This document shows, piece by piece, positions 52,164-60,478 of a stretch of 64,000 nucleotides of DNA (the first letter of the stretch is position 1; every line of letters starts with the position of its first letter). The stretch is from an uncultured Fidelibacterota bacterium (lineage in GTDB: Bacteria; Marinisomatota; Marinisomatia; Marinisomatales; UBA1611), in contig CAJWMI010000001.1 in the NCBI GenBank assembly GCA_913043185.1, positions 21,022 to 85,021 of the forward strand. Reading direction: 5' to 3'. The position numbers were made by a program, and so were the translations under genes. The notes beneath the pieces are model-generated. The model did not search any database and was not told the origin of the DNA. It saw nothing but the letters and a program-made list of their open reading frames with translations.

Positions 52164-52964
52164 ATGAATCTATCAGGAAAAGTCTGTGTCATAACCGGAG
52201 CATCATCAGGCATAGGTAAATCTCTCTCCATCAAACTGGCATCGAAAGGAGCATCGGTTGTTCTTGCTGCTAGAAGGAACTCTAGGCTTGAGTCAATCAC
52301 AAATAAGATTGAACAAGCCGGAGGAAAATCTTTTGGAATAAAAACAGATATAACGAAGAGCATTGAATGTAAAAATCTGATTGATGAAGCAATAGAGCAC
52401 TATGGCAAGATTGACATGTTGCTGCTAGGGGCCGGTGTAAGTATGTGGACTCCTTTTGAAGATATATCAGATATCTCTTTCTTTAAAGATCTGATGGATA
52501 CGAACTACACAGGTGCAGTACACTGTATATACGCTGCTCTACCACATCTGATCTCATCGAGAGGAATGATCGTGACCTGCTCAACTGCACAGGCTATAGT
52601 TGGCTTTACCAACCACTCTGGATATGCGGCCTCGAAGCACGCGCTTCATGGTTTTCTGGATACCCTAGATATGGAGCTCAATGGGAAAGTAAAATTCTTA
52701 GAGGCTTTTTTGGGCTGGATAAGAGGAACCAACATGCGGTCAAATGCATTTGGGCCAGATGGTAAAAAAATGGGAGATACAAAAAGAAAACATAGCAAAA
52801 ACTCCGTTGACCTTGAGGATTGTACCGATAGAATTATCCAGGCCATTATAGACAATAAAAAAACAGTCTACATTCCATGGAAACTTAGACTTATCCCCTT
52901 TATTGATCTTTTTATGGGGAAATATCTCAGAAGAAAAATCTCTAAGGCTGTTCGATCAGAATAG
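52164..52964 (+). CDS. Short-chain dehydrogenase/reductase, candidate alkyl/acyl-DHAP reductase
   Basis: The 266-residue SDR has the nucleotide motif TGASSGIG (11-18), structural/NNAG-like LLLGAGVS and the active site S140, Y154 and K158 (SGYAASKHAL). Two basic residues after the second strand (AARRNS) suggest NADPH. The C-terminus has a hydrophobic stretch (KLRLIPFIDLFMGKYL) that could touch the membrane, as in the DHRS7B/PexRAP group that reduces alkyl-DHAP. Its place right after the AGPS homologue makes that role likely, but SDR specificity cannot be read from sequence. Confidence 0.82.
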   Translation: MNLSGKVCVITGASSGIGKSLSIKLASKGASVVLAARRNSRLESITNKIEQAGGKSFGIKTDITKSIECKNLIDEAIEHYGKIDMLLLGAGVSMWTPFEDISDISFFKDLMDTNYTGAVHCIYAALPHLISSRGMIVTCSTAQAIVGFTNHSGYAASKHALHGFLDTLDMELNGKVKFLEAFLGWIRGTNMRSNAFGPDGKKMGDTKRKHSKNSVDLEDCTDRIIQAIIDNKKTVYIPWKLRLIPFIDLFMGKYLRRKISKAVRSE

Positions 52965-53025
52965 ATAATTGACTATTCCAAAATCTTATATATGATTCCT
53001 CGCACTAGCAAGAGCATGGATTAGT

Positions 53026-53051
53026 GTTATTTTTTATCAAAGATAAATAAC
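53026..53051. repeat. Inverted repeat between convergent operons
   Basis: GTTATT...TATC and GATAAATAAC form a hairpin with a three-T bulge and loop AAA, in the 145-base gap between the SDR gene and the acyl-CoA dehydrogenase gene. It may help transcription termination from one or both sides, but no long U tract follows. Confidence 0.25.
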
Positions 53052-53109
53052 GTATTTCTACCATAATATATTATTATCATTGCCAAGCTGAACCAATTAA
53101 AATATAGCT

Positions 53110-54258
53110 TTATTGTCCTGCCATATTTAAATACTTTGAAATAATTCTCAGCATTATCTCATCTGTACCGCCTCCTATCGAATTCATCCTTCCATCTCTG
53201 TAAAGCTTTGACGCTTGATTTTCCCAGGTAAATCCCATTCCACCGTAGAACTGCACACAAGTATCGGCCACCTCTCTTACTAGCCTACTACTTTTAAGTT
53301 TTGCCATTGACGCTAGAAGAGTTACATCTTCGCCACTTACATAATTTTGACATGCTCTATAGACTAGAGAACGAACAGCCTCAACCTCCGTTTTTAATTC
53401 AGATAGACGAAACTGTATTGCCTGGTTATCAATGATACGTTTACCAAAAGCTTTGCGGTCCACACAGTACTCAATGGTTTTATCAATACAATTATCCATC
53501 GCAACCAAAATACTTGCAGAAATAAATAATCTCTCTTCTTGAAACTGCTCCATTTGCATTTTAAAACCCTCTCCCTCTTTTCCAATTCTGAATCGTTGAG
53601 GAATACAAACGTTATCAAAATAGACAGGCGCAGTGTCTGATGTCCTTAGACCAAGCTTATCTATTTTATCACCTATGCTAACTCCTTTTGTGTCTGAGGG
53701 AATAATAATAAGTGACTTGTTTATATGAGGCTTATCATCACTCGTGTTTACCAGAGTACAAAAATAATCTGCCTGGGTAGCATTGGTGATCCACATTTTT
53801 TGACCATTAATAATATAATCATCACCCTCTTTTTTTGCGCTAGTCTTTAAGGCTGATACATCAGACCCTCCTCCGGATTCACTGACAGCGACTGAAGTAA
53901 CTGCGTCACCTTTAATGGCCGGAACTAGAAATTCTTTTTTTAGTTCTTCATCTCCGTACTTATGCAATGCGGGCGTTGCCATATCTGTTTGTACCCCTAT
54001 ACCAGTGACAACACCATTGTCATCCGCATATCCTAGAGCTTCAGCAAAAACAACCCCATAGGTATAATCAAGTCCCATACCACCATATTCTTCAGACTTA
54101 GTTATCCCCAACAGATCAAGATCTCCCATTTTTTTGAAAAGTTCATGAGCAGGAAATAAACCATCCTTCTCCCACTCATCTGTAAAAGGGCGGATTTCAT
54201 TTTCTGCAAACTCTTTAACTGTTTTGTAAAGTGCTTTCTGCTCATCATTAAAATGCAT
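53110..54258 (-). CDS. Acyl-CoA dehydrogenase (LCAD/isovaleryl type)
   Basis: About 382 residues from the ATG at 54258, preceded by GAGGAACTAATA, a good ribosome binding site. A longer upstream frame overlaps the previous gene and is unlikely. Signatures: VAVSESGGGSDVSAL near the flavin, WITNATQADYF, and C-terminal QFYGGMGFTWENQASKLYRDGR. The segment QFQEERLFISAS carries a Glu where long-chain and isovaleryl-CoA dehydrogenases place the catalytic base, while the MCAD-type Glu is Asp-Glu in GGGTDEIM. It would oxidise a branched or long acyl-CoA. It closes the operon, downstream of the hydratase by 16 bases. Confidence 0.88.
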   Translation of the reverse strand: MHFNDEQKALYKTVKEFAENEIRPFTDEWEKDGLFPAHELFKKMGDLDLLGITKSEEYGGMGLDYTYGVVFAEALGYADDNGVVTGIGVQTDMATPALHKYGDEELKKEFLVPAIKGDAVTSVAVSESGGGSDVSALKTSAKKEGDDYIINGQKMWITNATQADYFCTLVNTSDDKPHINKSLIIIPSDTKGVSIGDKIDKLGLRTSDTAPVYFDNVCIPQRFRIGKEGEGFKMQMEQFQEERLFISASILVAMDNCIDKTIEYCVDRKAFGKRIIDNQAIQFRLSELKTEVEAVRSLVYRACQNYVSGEDVTLLASMAKLKSSRLVREVADTCVQFYGGMGFTWENQASKLYRDGRMNSIGGGTDEIMLRIISKYLNMAGQ

Positions 54259-54274
54259 TATTAGTTCCTCACTA

Positions 54275-55084
54275 TTATTTTTTCTTTTGTTTATCCGGTA
54301 CCCAATAAGGATTGCGTTTTTCGAAAAAAGAATTAAACCCTTCCTTGCCCTCATCGCTAACTATACAATCAGAAAATAAATCCGCAGCCTTTTCTGGGTC
54401 TAGATATTCATTCATCGTTAGAACCTGTTTTGTAATCGCTATTGCATTGGGAGAACATTTAAAAACCTGTGACTTAATATCACCTAAGATTTCTTCTAAA
54501 TTATCAGCATCACTAGCTAGATAGTCTGCTATCCCTATTCCCATTGCCTCTTTGCCATTAATGTTTGCACCAAGCAACATCATTTTCCGGGCAGTGGCAT
54601 AGCCCAAACGGTTTATCACATATGGAGATATTTGTGCGGGAGTAAGCCCTATCCTCGTTTCGGTAAGTGCAAATTTTGTATCAGGCATGGTAACAATAAG
54701 ATCCGACGCGCAGGCGACACCAAATCCCCCAGCTAGGGTGAACCCCTCAGTAACAGAAACTATGATCTGTGGTGCCTGGTTGATTATCCTAAATAGGTTG
54801 CCAAAAACCATACTCATTTCAAGTGCAAGATCTTTTGCATCAGATCCCGCCCCAGATATTCTTTTCATTCCTTTTAAGTCACCTCCAGCACAAAATATGC
54901 CTCCTTTACCTCGTAGAGTTATACCTCGAACCTCTCTGTTATTATGGACATAACTAAATACACTAAAAAGATCAGCGATCAGGCTATCGGTTAATGCGTT
55001 TCGATTTTCAATGCGATTGAACCAGATGTCTAACCAACCACCAGTATACTCTAGTATTAAGTTTTCTGTTTTAGGAAAATTCAT
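54275..55084 (-). CDS. Enoyl-CoA hydratase, methylglutaconyl-CoA hydratase-like
   Basis: The 269-residue crotonase-fold protein has the oxyanion loops GIFCAGGDLKGMKR and FTLAGGFGVACASDL. The segment ALTETRIGLTPAQISPYVI matches the methylglutaconyl-CoA hydratase (LiuC/AtuE) signature, in which T-E-x-R-I-G-L-x-P-A-x-I-S-P-Y is typical, more than fatty-acid hydratases. It therefore probably hydrates a 3-methylglutaconyl- or isohexenylglutaconyl-CoA. It lies 39 bases after the carboxyltransferase gene, giving the standard carboxylase-hydratase order of leucine and terpene degradation. Confidence 0.85.
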   Translation of the reverse strand: MNFPKTENLILEYTGGWLDIWFNRIENRNALTDSLIADLFSVFSYVHNNREVRGITLRGKGGIFCAGGDLKGMKRISGAGSDAKDLALEMSMVFGNLFRIINQAPQIIVSVTEGFTLAGGFGVACASDLIVTMPDTKFALTETRIGLTPAQISPYVINRLGYATARKMMLLGANINGKEAMGIGIADYLASDADNLEEILGDIKSQVFKCSPNAIAITKQVLTMNEYLDPEKAADLFSDCIVSDEGKEGFNSFFEKRNPYWVPDKQKKK

Positions 55085-55123
55085 CTTTACTCCATAATGT
55101 TTTGTAGATATTATTGGTTATTA

Positions 55124-56746
55124 TTACATCCTAGCGACACCAAAACTATTTGGTGCAACCTTACGGTGTTTTTTTTCCCAACAAGTTTCCAATAAAAATC
55201 CTAATATTTTCCTCGTGTCTCTAGGGTCAATAATTCCATTATCAAGCCCTCTCCCAGATGTACAAAAAGCATCTGACTGTGCGTTATAGTATTCCGTAAT
55301 CTCTTTGACCTGTTTTATCATTTTCTCTTCATCTAAATCAATACCTTTTCTTTTCGCAGAGGCAATCATTACCTGTTCCATCGTTTTTGCTGCCTGCTCG
55401 CCGCCCATCACACCGGTGATAGAATTTGGCCAGGAAAAAAGGAAATCAGGCTCATACGCATACCCACACATCCCATAGTTTCCAGCACCAAAGCTGGCAC
55501 CAATATAGAAAGTGATTTTGGGAACATCAACGTTTGAAACCGCTTGTATCATTTTGGAGCCGTGTTTGATCATTCCTAATTGCTCGTATTGCTTTCCAAC
55601 CATAAATCCTGTTGTATTACTAAAAAATATTAGAGGTATTTTTGACTGTCCACAAAGCTGGATAAACTGGGCAGTTTTGGTCGCTCCGTTAGGATCAATT
55701 GGACCATTATTTGCAATAATTCCGCAAGATTGACCATAAATTTTTGCCTGAATACACACTGTTGATACTCCATACATTGGCTTAAAATCAATAAAATCAG
55801 AACCATCAACAATTCTTGCAATTAGTTCTCTAACCTCGTAAGGCGTTCTATAATCAACAGGAACAATTCCAGCTATCTCACTTTCATCATAGATCGGTTT
55901 ACTAAATGATAAGTCCTTTGGTTTTTCACACTTTGAATTCCAATCAAGTTTTTCAACAATATCTCTGGTTATCTCTATCGCATGGTTATCATCGTCCGCG
56001 AGATATTCAACCAAGCCAGTAACACGAGCATGCATCTCACTGCCACCAAGTTCCTCATTCCCAGCTACCTGTCCTGTGGCTGCTTTCAACAGTGCTGGCC
56101 CTGCTAATGCTGCCATACCATTTTTCTTTACACCAACCACATAATCACTCATTCCTGGTTGATATGCTCCACCAGCTGTAGATAGACCATGTAATACTGC
56201 AATCGTTGGAATACCAGCGGCACTTAGTTTAGCTAATCCGTAAAACATTCCACCCGTTCTTGCCCAGAATTCAACAGTATAGTTCATTAGGTTTATTCCA
56301 GCACTTTCAACAAGATGAATAAAAGGAAGTTTTTGTTTCATAGATATCTCTAAACAGCCTAATGCCTTATCAATGGATTTCGCAGTCAAGGCTCCGGCAT
56401 TTATGCCACTATCATCAACAAACACTAAACAACGAACACCACTAATGAACCCAATACCAGCAATTATGCTGCCTCCAGGAACACTTGTTTTATGATCATC
56501 ATCATCAACCAGATAGCTAATCATATTATATAGCTCAACAAATGGCATTTCCGGATCTAATAAGGCAGACAATCTCTCTCTTGGGGTTAGCTGCCCACGC
56601 TCAACAAATCTTGGTCGCCTCTTTTCTGATATCTTTTCTGCTCTACCTTGTATACTATGTACCTTTTCCACCAGAGCAATCATTTCATTTTTATTTTTCT
56701 CAAAATTTTCAGAATTGATATTTATTTTTGATTTATAGATTGACAT
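55124..56746 (-). CDS. Acyl-CoA carboxylase carboxyltransferase (beta) subunit, methylcrotonyl/geranyl-CoA type
   Basis: The 540-residue protein has N- and C-terminal carboxyltransferase folds: RGQLTPRERLSALLDPEMPF at the start, then STAGGAYQPGMSDYVVGVKK and LAGPALLKAATGQVAGNEEL, and later FFSNTTGFMVGKQYEQLGMI. These fit the biotin-dependent methylcrotonyl-CoA/geranyl-CoA/propionyl-CoA beta subunits. The region before STAGGAY differs from typical methylcrotonyl-CoA subunits, which carry an FPDxxHFGR segment here. No biotin carboxylase alpha subunit lies in the window. The AtuA homologue upstream by 30 bases favours a geranyl-type or related substrate. Confidence 0.85.
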   Translation of the reverse strand: MSIYKSKININSENFEKNKNEMIALVEKVHSIQGRAEKISEKRRPRFVERGQLTPRERLSALLDPEMPFVELYNMISYLVDDDDHKTSVPGGSIIAGIGFISGVRCLVFVDDSGINAGALTAKSIDKALGCLEISMKQKLPFIHLVESAGINLMNYTVEFWARTGGMFYGLAKLSAAGIPTIAVLHGLSTAGGAYQPGMSDYVVGVKKNGMAALAGPALLKAATGQVAGNEELGGSEMHARVTGLVEYLADDDNHAIEITRDIVEKLDWNSKCEKPKDLSFSKPIYDESEIAGIVPVDYRTPYEVRELIARIVDGSDFIDFKPMYGVSTVCIQAKIYGQSCGIIANNGPIDPNGATKTAQFIQLCGQSKIPLIFFSNTTGFMVGKQYEQLGMIKHGSKMIQAVSNVDVPKITFYIGASFGAGNYGMCGYAYEPDFLFSWPNSITGVMGGEQAAKTMEQVMIASAKRKGIDLDEEKMIKQVKEITEYYNAQSDAFCTSGRGLDNGIIDPRDTRKILGFLLETCWEKKHRKVAPNSFGVARM

Positions 56747-56776
56747 AACATCTACCTTTTTCTTTATTCTCAGACT

Positions 56777-58570
56777 TTAATTTTTGTTTACCTTATGATA
56801 AATAGATTCTGGGACTGCGATCTTAAGATCTACAATCTGTTGGCCATATGCCTTTCCCTGCGGGTCAATATTTAGACTAGACATACCACCACCGCCTAAA
56901 CTATTTTTTAGCAAAAAATTAAGACCACCTATCCCTGGTACTTCCCAGCACCGTACCGAGCCCTTTAATACATGTGAAAAATGGTTCTTTAAACGTTCTA
57001 TTGTAAGACTCTGACGAATATATGGTAAAAACTCAGGATCCCTGGCTATTACACCAATATTCGCATGGTCTCCCTTGTCACCGCTTCTTACGTATGCCAG
57101 ATTTATTAATTTTGTCTCCTTATCTGCTCTGTTAGTAAAACTTTCTCCTAACACAGCATCCTCTGCACCTGCCGATGATTGAAATTCGATGTCTTTATTA
57201 ATACTAATAGGAATAGTTTTTTTATCAAGATTAACAGAAACATCTATATGATTTTTTGTAAGTAAAAAAGAAAATAATTTTATAGCGGGTGCAATCGAAG
57301 GACGTCCCCCTAGATAATTCATTACGCCTGGCGCCATCCCTGTCGCAGCCTGGGCAATCTCTCTAGACATAATAACCAGAGCAGATTTGTCTTTATGAGT
57401 AGCCATAAGCCTAAGTACAACCTCTCTGGTATCTAGATAGTTCTCACCATCACTACCATAGATTGCCTCAGAACCTAATACCCCAATTTTCGTTTGTGTA
57501 TAATCCTCAAAACTTTTTTCAGCTAGAATTAAACGTGTTTTCTTTAATATTGCATCTCCGATAATGTGAGCTTTTTTAACAGCCTTAGGGCCACCAATAA
57601 CAATAGTCGCAGCAATTTTATATCCATCAATATAGGTCGCAGAAACCTTGTAGGTATTAGTAGGTGGTAACCCTTTTGCCCCACTAACAAACACGCAATC
57701 ATCACCCCTATCTTCAATAGTCACATTAGTAAAATCACAGACTACATCAGGCAATAAGTAGGCTCCAGGATCTCCAATCTCATACAAGAACTGTTCAGCA
57801 ACCGTTCCTCGGTTAATAAGACCATCAGTGCCCGGAGGCTTCGTAACAATAAAATCTCCGTTTGATGATACCTCAACAATTGGAAATCCCATGTTCTCAA
57901 AGTTATTTACTAGCTCCCAGTCCGTAAAATTACCGCCTGTACACTGTGCGCCACATTCAATAATGTGGCCGGCTAAACTTCCACTGGCCAGCAAATCATA
58001 ATCTGAATCTTTCCAACCAAACTCATGCATAAGTGGGCCAAGGACCACGGCACTGTCTACACATCTTCCTGTAATTACAATATCAGCACCTAGTTCAAGA
58101 GCCTTTTTGATTCCTGGAGCACCTAGGTAAACGTTAGCGCTGAGAATATTTTCTGGAAGCAAACCACCAGTCTCAATTTCTTTAACAGGAATAGACCTTA
58201 GTTCTTTTTGCTTGTGAATAATATTATCGCCCTCAATGATCGCGATTTTGAAATCTATATTCTGTTCTTTTGCTTTTTCCAGAAGTGCATCCCTGCAAGC
58301 ATCGAGATTAATTCCTCCTGCATTGCTAATTACCTTAATATTTTTCTCTTTAATAAAGCCGAGTAATGGGCCAACATGCTTGATAAAATCAGTAGCATAA
58401 CCAAGGTTTTCATTTTTTAGTTTTGCACCCGCTAGAATAGACATTGTTACTTCTGCTAAATAATCAAAAACTAAATAATCTATCTCTCCCTGATGCACCA
58501 ACTGAGGTGCGGCGGTATCCGTATCACCCCAAAATGCAGAGGCACAGCCTATTCTAACTTTTTTATCCAC
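56777..58570 (-). CDS. atuA: Acyclic terpene utilisation AtuA family (DUF1446) protein
   Basis: The 597-residue length and features fit AtuA/DUF1446: IGCASAFWGDTDTAAPQLVH at the start, VISNAGGINLDACRDAL, DIVITGRCVDSAVVLGPLMHEFGW and the C-terminal domain with YVRSGDKGDHANIGVIARD. AtuA is needed for citronellol and geraniol growth in Pseudomonas, but its reaction is not known to me. It overlaps the nitronate-monooxygenase-like gene by eight bases. Its presence with a carboxyltransferase and a methylglutaconyl-type hydratase points to acyclic terpenoid or branched acyl-CoA degradation. Confidence 0.88.
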   Translation of the reverse strand: MDKKVRIGCASAFWGDTDTAAPQLVHQGEIDYLVFDYLAEVTMSILAGAKLKNENLGYATDFIKHVGPLLGFIKEKNIKVISNAGGINLDACRDALLEKAKEQNIDFKIAIIEGDNIIHKQKELRSIPVKEIETGGLLPENILSANVYLGAPGIKKALELGADIVITGRCVDSAVVLGPLMHEFGWKDSDYDLLASGSLAGHIIECGAQCTGGNFTDWELVNNFENMGFPIVEVSSNGDFIVTKPPGTDGLINRGTVAEQFLYEIGDPGAYLLPDVVCDFTNVTIEDRGDDCVFVSGAKGLPPTNTYKVSATYIDGYKIAATIVIGGPKAVKKAHIIGDAILKKTRLILAEKSFEDYTQTKIGVLGSEAIYGSDGENYLDTREVVLRLMATHKDKSALVIMSREIAQAATGMAPGVMNYLGGRPSIAPAIKLFSFLLTKNHIDVSVNLDKKTIPISINKDIEFQSSAGAEDAVLGESFTNRADKETKLINLAYVRSGDKGDHANIGVIARDPEFLPYIRQSLTIERLKNHFSHVLKGSVRCWEVPGIGGLNFLLKNSLGGGGMSSLNIDPQGKAYGQQIVDLKIAVPESIYHKVNKN

Positions 58571-59564
58571 TAGTTTTTACCCCATTTATTGACTCGCCGA
58601 GCTCTCTCATAATTACCGTTGCAGAGACAGTATTATCTATTGCTCCAACACTTTTCCCTGCACTATATAGTTCTGTACTTTTTGGTGACCCATTTTTTTC
58701 ATCGCTTTGTTTAATTGACTTCAGCCTCCAATAGGAAATAGAATTGATAAATGTTCTTGCTAAATGTTTGAACTTTCCTGATAACAGTTTACGAACTAAC
58801 CATGAATTTTCCTGACGGAAGTTTTTCGTTTTTATTACAGAAATTGGCACACCACTAATTCTTTTTGTCCAAGATATATCCTCTTCATTTGCCTCTATTA
58901 TTGCTCTTTTATAGTTGTCAGAGGTATTACACTCATCTGTGGCAATAAATCTCGTCCCCATTTGTACTCCATCATATCCAAGACGAAGAGCGTCATTTAA
59001 CTCATCCTCGCCACCAACACCACCAGCGCAGATCAGGGGAAGGCCCATATTATGAAGTTCTTCGATCATTTGTTCTTTTGACAAATCACCAAGATGTCCA
59101 CCGGCCCTGTTGTTTACACAGATTAAACCGTCAACTCCTGAGTCCTTTCCTTTATTGGCCCAGTGGCGGGTCGTTACATCATGATATACGACACCTCCAG
59201 CAGCATGCACCTTCTCACACACCCAGTCTGGTTTACCTAGGGAGGTTACAAAAAACCTGATACCCTCTTCCAGTGCTATGTCGATCCAAACAGACATACG
59301 TTCAAAATGTTTTTTGTTACTCTTTTCAATTAGAGCATTAAACCCAAACGGTTTATTGGTCATTGATTTTATATACTTAATTCCCTTTCTCAAATCCCAG
59401 CCATGCGCATAGGTAAGCGATACCGGTTGCATGATCGCAAGGCCGCCACCATTTGATGCAGCAGAAACCAACTCAGGATTAGAGCATGGATACATTGCTC
59501 CACAGATAATGGGATACTCCACGCCTGCGTGATCCGTAAACTTCGTTTTTATTGTCCTAGACAT
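58563..59564 (-). CDS. Nitronate monooxygenase/NPD-like flavoprotein
   Basis: The 333-residue TIM-barrel protein fits the 2-nitropropane dioxygenase family, with YPIICGAMYPCSNPELVSAA, VNNRAGGHLGDLS (the flavin-phosphate and catalytic His region) and GGVGGEDELNDALRLGYDGVQMGTRFIAT. These enzymes use FMN to oxidise nitronates, but relatives in acyl-CoA operons act on other substrates, including enoyl-ACP reductase-like FabK roles. The operon context with MaoC-type hydratases makes a fatty-acyl reductase role possible. It sits 14 bases from the MaoC gene and overlaps atuA by eight bases. Confidence 0.8.
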   Translation of the reverse strand: MSRTIKTKFTDHAGVEYPIICGAMYPCSNPELVSAASNGGGLAIMQPVSLTYAHGWDLRKGIKYIKSMTNKPFGFNALIEKSNKKHFERMSVWIDIALEEGIRFFVTSLGKPDWVCEKVHAAGGVVYHDVTTRHWANKGKDSGVDGLICVNNRAGGHLGDLSKEQMIEELHNMGLPLICAGGVGGEDELNDALRLGYDGVQMGTRFIATDECNTSDNYKRAIIEANEEDISWTKRISGVPISVIKTKNFRQENSWLVRKLLSGKFKHLARTFINSISYWRLKSIKQSDEKNGSPKSTELYSAGKSVGAIDNTVSATVIMRELGESINGVKTSG

Positions 59565-59578
59565 GTTATAATCACAGA

Positions 59579-59992
59579 CTATTTTTCAATGCTTGCCAAT
59601 CCAGAGATTTTTATATCTCCAAATTCATCCGACACAATTAGGTCTAATACGATGGTTTTCTTGGAATTATTTTTTTCAATCTTTTTTACTTCTCCACTAC
59701 ATGTTAAGATGTCACCAATATTTGTTATTGAGGAAAAACGAACACTAAAATTTTTCAAATTTGATTGCGGAATAATATTAGTAACAGCCTTCCCTAAATA
59801 GGCCATAATCAGCATTCCATGCGCAAAAACATCTTTCATCCCTGCTTCTTTTGCAAAATCAAGGTCAATGTGTATGGGATTATGATCACCGGAAGCGCCA
59901 GCATATAGTGCTAACGTAGACCTCGTTATTGGCTCGATCACAAGGTCTGGGATCTTGTCTCCAACAAAAGCATTATCTAAATTAAAATTCAT
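59579..59992 (-). CDS. MaoC-like hot-dog dehydratase, subunit 2
   Basis: The 137-residue hot-dog protein has the R-hydratase motif GDHNPIHIDLDFAKEAGMKD followed by FAHGMLIMAYLGKAV, where D and H are the catalytic residues. It would hydrate trans-2-enoyl-CoA to 3R-hydroxyacyl-CoA. It lies seven bases after a gene for a related single-domain protein lacking the canonical H, so the two may make a heterodimer like the two-part mycobacterial hydratases. Confidence 0.82.
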   Translation of the reverse strand: MNFNLDNAFVGDKIPDLVIEPITRSTLALYAGASGDHNPIHIDLDFAKEAGMKDVFAHGMLIMAYLGKAVTNIIPQSNLKNFSVRFSSITNIGDILTCSGEVKKIEKNNSKKTIVLDLIVSDEFGDIKISGLASIEK

Positions 59993-59999
59993 GAACTTT

Positions 60000-60437
60000 T
60001 TACCTTACGACTACCGTGTATTTTAAGATACAAACAGGTGTACTATTCTGATTAATAAACCTTGATTCCAAAACACAAAACTGCAACAGTCCATCTTTTT
60101 TGTCATACATATCAACAATCTCAGTCTCCATTGTTAATGTGTCTCCCTCAAAAACCATTTCCTGATAGCTAAATTCTTGTTCCGCATGCAGAATACGTTC
60201 AATTTTAATATCTAGATCTTTAATATACTGATAGGGCGACGCATGCTCCATTCCAACAACAATTAAGAAAGTTGGAGGACAAACAATACCCTTGTAACCC
60301 TGTTTAACAGCGTTTTCATGATCAAAATAAATAGGATCTGTTTGACCGGTAGCCTTAGAAAAAAACTTTAGTCTTTGGTCAGTTACAGTAAAAATTACAG
60401 GAGAATACTTTTTACCAATTAGACTTCGATCTAGCAT
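60000..60437 (-). CDS. MaoC N-terminal-type hot-dog protein, subunit 1
   Basis: The 145-residue protein resembles the N-terminal half of MaoC/FAS1-type dehydratases: RSLIGKKYSPVIFTVTDQ, then TGQTDPIYFDHENAVKQGY and GIVCPPTFLIVVGMEHASPY. It lacks the HGM segment of the active partner, so it probably provides structure and part of the substrate tunnel, with catalysis by the neighbouring subunit. It follows the fadJ-like gene by 41 bases. Confidence 0.8.
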   Translation of the reverse strand: MLDRSLIGKKYSPVIFTVTDQRLKFFSKATGQTDPIYFDHENAVKQGYKGIVCPPTFLIVVGMEHASPYQYIKDLDIKIERILHAEQEFSYQEMVFEGDTLTMETEIVDMYDKKDGLLQFCVLESRFINQNSTPVCILKYTVVVR

Positions 60438-60478
60438 TCTAAAACCAAAAAATATTGTAAATGATCAAAACCTATTCA

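Noticed and set aside
53110..54354. Longer acyl-CoA dehydrogenase start at 54354
   Set aside because: The extra 32 residues overlap the hydratase gene and match nothing; the ATG at 54258 has a good ribosome binding site and the usual family start MHFNDEQ.
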